Shown here: positions 1 to 8,169 of the stretch, piece after piece
How positions within the stretch are numbered: the first letter of the stretch is position 1
Layout: every line of letters starts with the position of its first letter
Notes under the pieces: model-generated
What the model saw: the letters and a program-made list of their open reading frames with translations, nothing else
What the model was told of the DNA's origin: nothing
Databases searched by the model: none
Position numbers and translations under genes: made by a program
IMG/VR virus record: IMGVR_UViG_3300010885_030821
Location: 1 to 31,152 of that record
Origin: a virus
Reading direction: 5' to 3' (one strand)
DNA: 31,152 nucleotides

Positions 1-395
1 AAATTTATTTTATCGTGGCTATCAGCCCGAGTTTTAGTAGTTTTCTTACGACCCGGTGCTAATGGAATATGGTCATATGTCATAATCCTAATAACAATAT
101 CTGTTTTTAGAATAGTTTTATAGTCCGGAGTGCATTCTAACAGCTTAATTTTTTTATCGCCGTTGGCTCGAGCTTGTGCAAATGTGTGGAGTCCGATGCG
201 TTTAGCACGAGCTCGTTTCGCTTCTGCTATGGTTCGAATATTGATTTTATCTAAACTGGTTAGTATAATGTCATGCTGGCTGTACTCTTGTTTGGTAAAA
301 CTAGAATATGTGCATTTACTGTTGTGTATTTCTATTAATAAATCCCTATTATTGAGATATTTTTGTTTTTTTGGTAACATTGGAAGCATTGTCAT
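1..395 (-). CDS. Probable late-transcription sigma factor (gp55-like), N-terminal part, cut by left edge
   Basis: An open frame reads leftward from an ATG at 395-393 with no stop before the edge (about 131 residues). An AAGGA Shine-Dalgarno lies at 410-406. The N-terminus has a short segment (KKQKYLNNRDLLIEIHNSK) that resembles the 'YVNNKELLQAI' start of T4 gp55. It is followed by a basic stretch (EAKRARAKRIG) and by 'VIRIMTYDHIPLAPGRKK', which I recall from late sigma factors of marine T4-like phages. The sigma-70-like core helices would lie outside the window, so the call cannot be confirmed here. The role would be to direct host RNA polymerase to TATAAATA late promoters. Context supports this: the gene is divergent from the late block, and its upstream region holds both a host-type promoter and a late box. 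It could instead be another regulatory protein; my family match is from memory. Confidence 0.55.
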   Translation of the reverse strand, partial: MTMLPMLPKKQKYLNNRDLLIEIHNSKCTYSSFTKQEYSQHDIILTSLDKINIRTIAEAKRARAKRIGLHTFAQARANGDKKIKLLECTPDYKTILKTDIVIRIMTYDHIPLAPGRKKTTKTRADSHDKIN

Positions 396-417
396 TATTA
401 TTTTTTCCTTATGTTCT

Positions 418-445
418 ATTGTAGCACAGAAATATTGGCTGTCAA
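418..445 (-). promoter_or_regulatory. Host sigma-70-type promoter for the leftward gene
   Basis: Read on the minus strand, TTGACA (445-440) is followed after 16 bases by TACAAT (423-418). This is a perfect -35 and a five-of-six -10. Transcription would start near 411, right at the AAGGA Shine-Dalgarno (410-406) of the gene starting at 395. It would allow expression by unmodified host polymerase before late sigma is made. Confidence 0.6.
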
Positions 446-464
446 CCGTTATAAACTGAGCACT

Positions 465-472
465 TATTTATA
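465..472 (-). promoter_or_regulatory. T4-type late promoter box TATAAATA, leftward
   Basis: The minus strand reads TATAAATA exactly, the T4 gp55-dependent late promoter consensus. With T4 geometry (box at -13 to -6) the start would be at 459, giving a 64-base leader before the ATG at 395. If the downstream gene is the late sigma factor, this is a possible positive feedback site. Confidence 0.5.
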
Positions 473-474
473 AT
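469..474 (+). promoter_or_regulatory. Possible rightward -10 element TATAAT
   Basis: TATAAT occurs on the plus strand, overlapping the leftward TATAAATA box. No convincing -35 lies 16-18 bases upstream. A late-like GTAAATA follows at 475-481. Either could start transcription of the tail block about 40-46 bases before the ATG at 527. Support is weak. Confidence 0.2.
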
Positions 475-497
475 GGTAAATATAGCAAAGGACAGGA

Positions 498-513
498 TAT
501 GATTTTTATCATA
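498..513 (+). other. Small perfect hairpin before the first tail gene
   Basis: TATGAT, a TTTT loop and ATCATA form a 6-bp perfect stem ending two bases before the AGGA Shine-Dalgarno (515-518) of the gene at 527. It could influence translation, but a short AT-rich stem like this is easily found by chance. Confidence 0.2.
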
Positions 514-526
514 CAGGAAATAGTTA

Positions 527-1372
527 ATGGAAAATTTATTTGCTAGATTACTAGGCGGTGGTGGTTTATTTGGCGGTGGTGGAGCTTCGGGAAGCTGGGA
601 AGCTAACTCTATTCCGCCACCACTTCCACCGCCAAAAATTCCACCTATAGTTAAACCGCCCGCGTCGGGAACCAACGACGGCCAAGCTGGCTCTGGAGCT
701 TTACCTGAACCACCACCACCGCCTATTGTTAACGTTACTAATACTATAGGAAATAAACTTGTTGCAGATACTCGTGTAAAAATTCGTGTACCTACTAAGT
801 ATTTCACCCCATACACCTCCGGTTCAAATGGCGAATTACAAAATTTAGAAGCAATTATTTTTCCATATACGCCTACTGTTAGCCAAGAATATAAAGCAGA
901 CTACTCGGCTCAAACTCCAATTCACAGTAATTATACACAATATTTTTATAAAAATAGTTCAGTGGGTCCTATAACAATTACCGGTAAATTTTCTGTACAA
1001 AATGACAGCGATGCAGGAGTATATTTGGCAACGGTTCATTTACTAAGAGCATTAACTAAAATGCGGTGGGGAAATGATCCAGACGCCGGTAGTCCTCCGC
1101 CGGTGTGTCGATTAGATGCTTGGGGAGAGTATATGTTCAACAACGTGCCCGTAGCAATAAATAGTTTTCGATTGGAATTACCAAACGGTGTTGATTATTT
1201 TACCCCAAACAAAAGTAGTGAATCTTTTTACGGTCTTTATAAAAAAACAAAAGTGCCAACTCTGTCTGAAATAAGCGTTACGTGCATACCTATTTACAGC
1301 AGACAGGAAATATTAAATTATAATGTTACCGAATATCTTAATGGCAGTCTCAACAACAAAGGATATCTATAA
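527..1372 (+). CDS. Baseplate/tail-tube cap-like structural protein (gp48/gp54 position)
   Basis: The 281-residue product begins with a glycine- and proline-rich stretch (about residues 9-75, runs of GGGG and PPPP) that should be disordered. A compact domain (about 85-275) follows, with 'FPYTP', 'GPITITGKF', 'GSPPPVCRL' and 'ISVTCIPI'. This layout of short beta-strands resembles phage tail-tube initiators or caps that join tube to hub, and the place just before gp53 and the hub agrees. No motif fixes the family, so the function is inferred from position and strand pattern. The start is supported by AGGA at 515-518, eight bases before ATG. The stop overlaps the next start in TAATG, implying translational coupling. 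The homopolymeric N-terminus is unusual for a tube cap. Confidence 0.5.
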   Translation: MENLFARLLGGGGLFGGGGASGSWEANSIPPPLPPPKIPPIVKPPASGTNDGQAGSGALPEPPPPPIVNVTNTIGNKLVADTRVKIRVPTKYFTPYTSGSNGELQNLEAIIFPYTPTVSQEYKADYSAQTPIHSNYTQYFYKNSSVGPITITGKFSVQNDSDAGVYLATVHLLRALTKMRWGNDPDAGSPPPVCRLDAWGEYMFNNVPVAINSFRLELPNGVDYFTPNKSSESFYGLYKKTKVPTLSEISVTCIPIYSRQEILNYNVTEYLNGSLNNKGYL

Positions 1373-1671
1373 TGCCGGTTTATAAAAATTCAAGTCCTTA
1401 TTATACAACTCCGATAACAAATGGGTACCTCGGTGTATTAACATATAGACAAATACCTGCCGAAAGAGATGATATCTTATTCAATGTAACAAAAAATTAC
1501 GAACATCGACCCGACTTATTAGCATATGATTTATATGGAGATGTTAATCTATGGTGGGTATTTGCTGTTAGGAACCCTTCTGTAATTAACGATCCTATCT
1601 ATAGTATGAAATCGGGATTGCACATTTATCTACCTAAAATTACCACCATAAAAACAGCATTAGGAATATAA
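1372..1671 (+). CDS. 53: Baseplate wedge protein gp53
   Basis: The 99-residue protein carries the gp53 signature: 'RPDLLAYDLYGDVNLWWVF' (about residues 46-64), then 'RNPSVINDPI' and a final 'GLHIYLPK'. In T4, gp53 joins gp25 and gp6 in the wedge and is needed for wedges to associate around the hub. It is shorter than T4 gp53 (about 196 residues), and short versions reduced to this domain are usual in marine relatives. AAGGA lies about eight bases before the ATG, and the start overlaps the previous stop by one base. The next ORF starts one base after its stop. Confidence 0.85.
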   Translation: MPVYKNSSPYYTTPITNGYLGVLTYRQIPAERDDILFNVTKNYEHRPDLLAYDLYGDVNLWWVFAVRNPSVINDPIYSMKSGLHIYLPKITTIKTALGI

Positions 1672-1672
1672 T

Positions 1673-4600
1673 ATGGCAGCTGATAGCAAATTAAATCCTA
1701 TTGTGAACGCGGCTAACGTTGCTGGCGAAAAAAAACAAAATTTATATGCTCTTGAGTTAGCACAAAAAAGATTTGTTGTGGGATCTGATGAATATAAAGC
1801 TATTGAAGCACAAAAAGCCGAAATACTAGGGACCAGCAGTACAAAAAAGTCCATGCAAGATGCTTCGCCGGAAGTTGAACAAAAAACAGCAACTACGTCC
1901 ACCAATACTGCATCTACTTATGTTGAAAATCTTGACTATAAAAAAACATCGGGCTCAAATGTTTTAAACTCTTATCGATCTTACACTTATAATTTTACAT
2001 TGGCCGCATTAGATGCTGATTCTGCCAATGATCCAACAAACTATAGAGGCAAACAATTAGAAAGGGTCGTACTGACATCTAAAGGAAAAGGCAATAGAGG
2101 CAAAATATCTTCAATAACATTAACAGATGAGCAGAAAAAAAAGATCGGCCTTACGGCTTACGGCGAAACAGATGAAGAATATGATAGTTCAGTAGCACAG
2201 TTAACTGCACAAGCCGGAGTAGGTTTAGTTGAAGAATTCAATACGTCTAGTCCTGGTAGATTTGATATGTACATCGACGAGTTGACGATTGATAGTACGA
2301 TATCCGCCGGAAGTGCAAACGGTCTTTCACTAGCCAATGGTATGACATTTACCGTAGTTGAACCGTATAGTATGAACGGGTTTTTAGAAGCACTTCAAGT
2401 AGCGGCAGTATCTGCAGGGTATCCTAATTATAATGCTTCGTCTTATGTTCTTTTAATTGAATTTGTAGGATATCCTGACAATCAAGATCTTCCGAATCCT
2501 CAACAACTTACTAAACATGCTAGGTATTTTCCTATAAAATTTAGTACAGTTGATATTGAAGTTAATGAAAAAGGTACAATTTATAAATGTCAACTTACTA
2601 CCATAAACGATAGGGCTTTTGGAAATCCTAATAAACTTAAAGCAACTGTTAACATGAAAGGCGGCACTGTTTATGAAATTTTAACAGACTTAATGTCTCA
2701 ATTAAACAAACAAATTGCACAATCTGATGATCACAGTAAATCAGGAAATCAAACAAAACACGATACGTATAAAATTGCTTTTCCTGCGTGGGACAAAAAA
2801 GATGGTTTAGTTTTTAATTCGGCAAAAGATGCAGAACAGCCTATCGCTAAGGCTAAGATAGCTGATAATCTAAAAGATAGTGTTCTTTTTTCATTTTTGA
2901 ATCCTGGAAATAATACAACACAGGATGCGTATGGAGGAAAAACTAAACCAAAACCAACTCCAGCCGAGCAGACAGATTCGCCTGAAAAAAATAAAGCCAA
3001 TCCGTATACCAGTCATGCTCAGGTTAATGTTAGCGACCAGACAAACATACATGAAATTATTTCATCGGTGATAAGAGACAGCGAATACACAAAAAATATT
3101 TTGAAAGACCCGCAATCACACATTGACAAGTCTGGTATGATAGACTATTTTATGATTAGAATAGATGTAAAAGATTTAAAGGAAATAGACGAACATTCTA
3201 AAAAACCTTTTCAAGAATTCACCTATGTTGTGCATCCTTATAAAGTACATTTTTCAAAAATTCCCGGATTCGAGGCATTGCCAATTGATTGGAAAAATTT
3301 AAATCCTGAAGTATCTCGAGCGTACAATTATATATATATGGGAAAAAATGTTGATATTACAAATTTTAAATTAGAATATAATAATTTATATTACGAGGCA
3401 ATAGCCATGATGAATGGAAATACCGGTCAACCGGCAAGAAGAAATTCTGCAAGTTCAAATGGAGATCCTCAAGTTGTAGTTAATAAAGATAATACTGAAA
3501 ATAAATTAGCAAGCCAATCACCTACCCCTGTGCTACGAACAGCCCCTGAGCAAACACTTGTTATTGTTAACAATACCCCTAATGCTGGACAACCACAGGA
3601 TAGTGCTTACTATGCAATGGCAAGAACATTTCATAATGCCGTTATACAAAATAAAGTTGCACTGACTACTGCTGAAATAGAAATTATCGGGGATCCGTAT
3701 TATCTGTCTACCAGCGGGATTGGAAATTATGATCCTAAAATAGATGAAAAAGAAACAAACACAACAGTTGACGGGGAAGTCTTAACTAACCGAGGGCAAG
3801 TACAAATTGCAATTACATTTAATAATCCAATAGATTACAATACCCTTGAACAAGGCGGCACTATGTACTTTGATGCAAAGAAAGTACCGTTTGGTGGTAT
3901 TTTTATGGTATCTACTCTTAGAAGTGTTTTTAAAGACGGACACTTTAAACAAACATTGTCACTTATTCGACAGCCTGGACAATATGCAGAAGATGGGTCT
4001 GTTCGACCAGTTGCGTTGTCGAGTGCTATATCAACTATTCCAAATCCAGAAAATGAATCGATTGCAATTAATCCGTTAACGCCGGGATCTACAGCACAAG
4101 CTGGCGGTATCGCTGCCTCACTTGTTGGCGGAGTTAGACCAAACTCTTTTGATTTGCAATCAACGTTAGGTCGCGGTTTTCCGAATCCGGGTCTACCCGG
4201 AGTTCCTAGCAACTTTACTAACGCTGTGGGTGGATTAGGAGGAACATCTAATCCAGTATTAAATCAAGTAAGCGGTGCAGTAGCTAACGGATTAGGTTTA
4301 CAAACTGCAAACGGATCAGCATTATTTGGTGGGGCTATCCCCGGAGGAGTTGATCAACTAGCTTCGGGAATCAGAATGCAAGCTTCTGGATTAATTGGAT
4401 TGGGGCAGTCTACATTAGGTAGTGCTATAAATTTAATTAATATAGGTAATTCATTAAACAATAGATATCTTGCTGGTCAATCTGCCTTTATTGCCGGTAG
4501 CGTATCAAATGAAGTATTTAGAGATGCAGGGCTATCTCCTTTAGTATCCTCAATGGCCAGTAGATTAGTTTCCCAACAAGCAGCCACTGCGGTTGCTAAA

Positions 4601-5557
4601 ACAGGAATATTAGGTTCGGGGATTGGAATCAATTCTCAAAAAAATATCAATGCTTTATTAGCGGCTTCTAGTGCTTTAGGAAAAGCTGAACAAATTGCAA
4701 GTATAAATCCGCAATCATACGTACAAGGTCTTACATCTCAAAAAATTAATTCGGCATTAAATATGTCTCCTAAAGATCAAGCTGGAGTTTTAGGGTTAGC
4801 ATCCGCAGCCGCTAATGAATCAGTTAATTCTGCAATCAGAGGAATACCAACTAGTTTAAATAGCGTCGGATCATATAATAATAGTTTAAATGGATTAACA
4901 GGAGTACCGACTAATTATTCAGGTCTAATAGGCGGAAATCCTATCAACCCACAATCGTTAGCCGAACAAGTTGGAATTAATACTTCTCAATTATCAGGAT
5001 TATCAAATTCCTTTTCAAGTTTAATATCAACTGAGATATCTAATATTGTTAATGCATTACCAACAGGGGTTAATTTACAAACAGCAGTAGCACAGGGAGT
5101 TATATTAGATAATCTTTCTGTTGATACCTTGCCTAACTTACCTCCAACTGCTCCGTATACTGTAGCACCGGGCACCACATCCGATTTATCTACCAACCAG
5201 CCGTCTGTAGACGTAAATAATCTTATACTTCCGAGAACTAGTGAAGTGTTATTTGACAACGGTGTAAATTCTCTTAATCAGCAAAATGCCAATATGAATA
5301 TAACTTATGGGGCAGGCCAAACTCAATTTTACGGAGCAGATTTGATTATTACAGGAAATAAATTATCACAATATATGTCAGGACTCCCTAGCCTTACTGG
5401 ATATGCGGGATCGGTTGAATCGTCGCAGGCAAGCATAAACGCTGTTACTGGCGGATTTTTAGGGAATCCGTCGTCGGCAGATTTAAGTAGTTCTGTTGTA
5501 ACACAGTTTGGTTCAACGGCGGCGTTGAGCCCACTGCAAAAATTAGTAGGCGGATAA
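1673..5557 (+). CDS. Large baseplate hub protein (gp27-like position) with a low-complexity C-terminal half
   Basis: 1294 residues. The N-terminal 60 residues are charged and helical. Residues about 90-340 contain 'GRFDMYIDELTIDS', 'MTFTVVEPYSMNGFLEAL' and 'VLLIEFVGYPDN', the style of hub proteins that link tube to spike. A Pro/Lys-rich linker lies at about 412-450. A second structured part (about 455-790) includes 'YFMIRIDVKDLKEID', 'AEIEIIGDPYYLS', 'ITFNNPID' and 'TLRSVFKDGHFKQTLSLIRQ', which resembles hub domains of contractile tails. From about 800 to the end the sequence is rich in Ala, Gly, Ser and Asn with no motif I know. AGGA lies about eight bases before the ATG. The gene sits between gp53 and the spike, as expected for a hub. 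T4 gp27 is about 391 residues, so this protein is over three times larger. The hub role is inferred from motif style and context. Confidence 0.6.
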   Translation: MAADSKLNPIVNAANVAGEKKQNLYALELAQKRFVVGSDEYKAIEAQKAEILGTSSTKKSMQDASPEVEQKTATTSTNTASTYVENLDYKKTSGSNVLNSYRSYTYNFTLAALDADSANDPTNYRGKQLERVVLTSKGKGNRGKISSITLTDEQKKKIGLTAYGETDEEYDSSVAQLTAQAGVGLVEEFNTSSPGRFDMYIDELTIDSTISAGSANGLSLANGMTFTVVEPYSMNGFLEALQVAAVSAGYPNYNASSYVLLIEFVGYPDNQDLPNPQQLTKHARYFPIKFSTVDIEVNEKGTIYKCQLTTINDRAFGNPNKLKATVNMKGGTVYEILTDLMSQLNKQIAQSDDHSKSGNQTKHDTYKIAFPAWDKKDGLVFNSAKDAEQPIAKAKIADNLKDSVLFSFLNPGNNTTQDAYGGKTKPKPTPAEQTDSPEKNKANPYTSHAQVNVSDQTNIHEIISSVIRDSEYTKNILKDPQSHIDKSGMIDYFMIRIDVKDLKEIDEHSKKPFQEFTYVVHPYKVHFSKIPGFEALPIDWKNLNPEVSRAYNYIYMGKNVDITNFKLEYNNLYYEAIAMMNGNTGQPARRNSASSNGDPQVVVNKDNTENKLASQSPTPVLRTAPEQTLVIVNNTPNAGQPQDSAYYAMARTFHNAVIQNKVALTTAEIEIIGDPYYLSTSGIGNYDPKIDEKETNTTVDGEVLTNRGQVQIAITFNNPIDYNTLEQGGTMYFDAKKVPFGGIFMVSTLRSVFKDGHFKQTLSLIRQPGQYAEDGSVRPVALSSAISTIPNPENESIAINPLTPGSTAQAGGIAASLVGGVRPNSFDLQSTLGRGFPNPGLPGVPSNFTNAVGGLGGTSNPVLNQVSGAVANGLGLQTANGSALFGGAIPGGVDQLASGIRMQASGLIGLGQSTLGSAINLINIGNSLNNRYLAGQSAFIAGSVSNEVFRDAGLSPLVSSMASRLVSQQAATAVAKTGILGSGIGINSQKNINALLAASSALGKAEQIASINPQSYVQGLTSQKINSALNMSPKDQAGVLGLASAAANESVNSAIRGIPTSLNSVGSYNNSLNGLTGVPTNYSGLIGGNPINPQSLAEQVGINTSQLSGLSNSFSSLISTEISNIVNALPTGVNLQTAVAQGVILDNLSVDTLPNLPPTAPYTVAPGTTSDLSTNQPSVDVNNLILPRTSEVLFDNGVNSLNQQNANMNITYGAGQTQFYGADLIITGNKLSQYMSGLPSLTGYAGSVESSQASINAVTGGFLGNPSSADLSSSVVTQFGSTAALSPLQKLVGG

Positions 5558-5560
5558 TAT

Positions 5561-8140
5561 ATGGGTTGGGAAACTAGAAAAAGAAGTCCGTTACCAAGTT
5601 CGGGCCCGTTCTTAGCAGAAATTACGAATCACTTAGACCCTACTTTTATGGGTCGCCTTGAAGTAGCATTACTCAAGGGAGTTCCTAATAGTATTATTCA
5701 TCAAGCCGACACTTATATTGTAAAATATCTCAGTCCTTTTTACGGAGTTATGTCAGTAAGATTCGAAGGAACCGACGAATCAAACTTTCAGCACGTACAA
5801 AAAAGTTACGGCATGTGGATGGTACCACCAGATATTGGCACGCAGGTATTGTGTATTTTTATTGATGGTGATCCTAATCAAGGATACTGGATGGGATGCG
5901 TACAGGACAATTTTCAAAATCATATGGTTCCCGGAATTGCGGCTAGTAAACAAACTGCAATGTCTGAAGATCAAAAAAGAAAATATGGTACCGAACTTCT
6001 GCCTGTTGCAGAATTTAATAAAAAATCAAAAAAATTAGATAACCCAAATGTAGAAACGTTTCAAAAACCTGTGCATCCTTTCGCTGATAGATTATTACAA
6101 CAGGGTCTTTTATTAGACACAGTTAGAGGGGTAACTTCTAGTTCTGCTCGTAGAGAACATCCGAGTAGTGTTTTCGGTATATCTACTCCTGGACCTCTTG
6201 ATCAAAGCGAAGGAGCGCAACAGGGTACCTTAGGATATGCAGGCGACGAAATACGACAAGTTCCAGTTACTCGATTAGGCGGAACCTCATTTGTAATGGA
6301 CGACGGCGACATAAATGGTCAAAACGAATTAGTCCGTATAAGAACTAGAACCGGCCATCAAATCCTTTTACACAATAGTCACGATTTAATTTATATTGCC
6401 AATAGTAAAGGCACAGCATGGATAGAAATGACTAGTCGAGGCAAAATTGACGTTTATGCTCAAGACAGTATAAGCATACATTCAGAAGGCGACTTTAATT
6501 TTCTAGCTGACCGAGACATTAATTTTGAAGCAGGTAGAAATCTTAACATTGCAGTCAACGGCAATATGTCTACAGAAGTTACTGCTGGACATAACATAAT
6601 AGTAAATGGAACTAGTAAACAAAGTTACGGTGGAGCATACAATATAGTAGCAGGTTCCGATATCAATATGCAAAGTAGCGGTGTTTATAATTTAAGTAGC
6701 GGCAGAGAAATGAGAATGACTGCGGGCGGACAATTAAGTGTTGGTGCAAGCGGTAATATTATTGTAGCCGGTAGTAAGGTAGATATTAATGGTCCTGCAC
6801 CAACTACGGCCTCATCACCCGATACTCCTTCTACTCTAGCGAGATTTGAATTACCTTATAGAAGTGCCGCATCGTCAAGTTGGGAGAATGGTAAATTTTA
6901 TAAGGCTGGTAATATTACCAGCATCATGTTGCGAGTCCCAACACACGAACCATGGGATCATCACGAAAATACAGATCCTACGAGATTTACAACTAATAAT
7001 ACTAGTGTACAAACTTCTCCAAATCCAAGTCCGACTGTTAATCCCACTAACGAAGGTATAGATAATAGCACTAATACTACTCCTATTGCACCGCCTACGT
7101 CCGGAAAAGCAGGAGATTTAGAAAAATATCTAGAATCTGCTTTAATTGCAGGCGGCATAAAAGAAAAAACAAAATTAGCCGCGTGGATGGCTCAGTGTAA
7201 AATTGAATCTGCTAGGTTTACAACTTTAAAAGAGTTTGGCAACGATGCATATTTTGCTAGGTATGAAAATTCTAGCGGCTTAGGTAATGATCAGCCCGGA
7301 GACGGTTTAAAATATAAAGGACGCGGATTCCTCCAATGTACTGGGAAAAAACTTTATAAAGCAATTTCTGATTACTATAAAGGAGCGATCGACCTTGTGG
7401 CAAATCCTGAATTATTAGAACAACCAGAGTGGGGAGCCAAAGGAGTTTTTTTCTATTTTAATAAGTTCAAACCTAGAAATTTTCAAAACCCTACCATGGA
7501 AAAGTTAGGAGTTAAATATGTAGACACTGTAGAATTTTGGGGAAATTGTCCTGCGGTAACTGCATTAGTTCAAGGAAGTAACGGCAAAGACTCGCATTTG
7601 CCAGAAAGACAGGCCGCTTTTGATTATTACATGAAGAAATATGAAAATGGTATACCGAATGTGGGATCTACAACTGCATCAACATCTACCGGATCTGTAG
7701 TAGTAGTTGGCGATAGTATTGCAGTTGGAGTCGGCGAAGCCCTTCAAAAATTAATTCAAGGTATAAAAGTTAGTGCATTAAAAGGCGCCGGATCTCCTAA
7801 AATTTTAACTGATTATGTTCCCGCTGTAGTCGGTGCCGGTATTGCGGTAGTTAGTGCTGGTAGTAATGATATAGGAATAAAGTTCCCAACTTCTCAAACC
7901 CCAGCAAATCAACAACTTCTTCTCAGCAATTTGAAAAAAATAAGAATAGCGTTAAACGCAAAACGATATATATGGTTAGTTCCTCATTATGAAATCCCTG
8001 CCAAAATAGTAACAGATTTCGCCAGTGCAAACGGAGATCAAACGGTAACTTTTGAAGCCAGTACCCGAGAAGACCCGCCTCTACATCCGGTTAATCCAGC
8101 TGTTGTTGCCCAGGCTGTAAAACGACTTATTGGACAATAG
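5561..8140 (+). CDS. 5: gp5-type baseplate spike with GH19 muralytic and SGNH hydrolase domains
   Basis: 859 residues in four parts. An OB-fold of the gp5 N-terminal type (about 1-135) has 'MGRLEVALLKG' and 'IDGDPNQGYWMGCVQDNF'. A repetitive VgrG/gp5-like beta-helix (about 257-414) has strands such as 'GDFNFLADRDINFEAGRNLN'. A GH19 (chitinase/endolysin) domain (about 512-690) has 'QCKIESARF' with candidate acids E549 and E558 and the diagnostic 'GDGLKYKGRGFLQCTG'. A C-terminal SGNH/GDSL domain (about 711-859) has GDS with nucleophile S719, 'GSND' with N769, and D838/H842 in 'DPPLHP'. The spike pierces the outer membrane, and the enzymes would cut glycan strands and remove ester groups. T4 gp5 has its lysozyme before the beta-helix; here both enzymes follow it. 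The acid-His spacing (DxxxH) is one longer than the usual DxxH. Weak 'aggcgg' precedes the ATG. Confidence 0.88.
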   Translation: MGWETRKRSPLPSSGPFLAEITNHLDPTFMGRLEVALLKGVPNSIIHQADTYIVKYLSPFYGVMSVRFEGTDESNFQHVQKSYGMWMVPPDIGTQVLCIFIDGDPNQGYWMGCVQDNFQNHMVPGIAASKQTAMSEDQKRKYGTELLPVAEFNKKSKKLDNPNVETFQKPVHPFADRLLQQGLLLDTVRGVTSSSARREHPSSVFGISTPGPLDQSEGAQQGTLGYAGDEIRQVPVTRLGGTSFVMDDGDINGQNELVRIRTRTGHQILLHNSHDLIYIANSKGTAWIEMTSRGKIDVYAQDSISIHSEGDFNFLADRDINFEAGRNLNIAVNGNMSTEVTAGHNIIVNGTSKQSYGGAYNIVAGSDINMQSSGVYNLSSGREMRMTAGGQLSVGASGNIIVAGSKVDINGPAPTTASSPDTPSTLARFELPYRSAASSSWENGKFYKAGNITSIMLRVPTHEPWDHHENTDPTRFTTNNTSVQTSPNPSPTVNPTNEGIDNSTNTTPIAPPTSGKAGDLEKYLESALIAGGIKEKTKLAAWMAQCKIESARFTTLKEFGNDAYFARYENSSGLGNDQPGDGLKYKGRGFLQCTGKKLYKAISDYYKGAIDLVANPELLEQPEWGAKGVFFYFNKFKPRNFQNPTMEKLGVKYVDTVEFWGNCPAVTALVQGSNGKDSHLPERQAAFDYYMKKYENGIPNVGSTTASTSTGSVVVVGDSIAVGVGEALQKLIQGIKVSALKGAGSPKILTDYVPAVVGAGIAVVSAGSNDIGIKFPTSQTPANQQLLLSNLKKIRIALNAKRYIWLVPHYEIPAKIVTDFASANGDQTVTFEASTREDPPLHPVNPAVVAQAVKRLIGQ

Positions 8141-8157
8141 ATACAGAATTTTGTAAA

Positions 8158-8164
8158 ATAAATA
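8158..8164 (+). promoter_or_regulatory. T4-type late promoter box ATAAATA upstream of gp25
   Basis: AATAAATA (box 8158-8164) lies in the 29-base gap between spike and gp25 genes. With T4 late geometry, where the box ends at -6, transcription would start at 8170, the A of the gp25 ATG. No Shine-Dalgarno is visible between box and ATG. Confidence 0.5.
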
Positions 8165-8169
8165 CTATC

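Noticed and set aside
130-459. Rightward 109-residue ORF opposite the left-edge gene
   Set aside because: It is the antisense of the leftward frame, which has a Shine-Dalgarno, a promoter and recognisable protein motifs; the rightward translation has none.
1157-1163. ATAAATA late box
   Set aside because: It lies inside the 527-1372 gene with no gene start nearby, so probably chance in AT-rich DNA.
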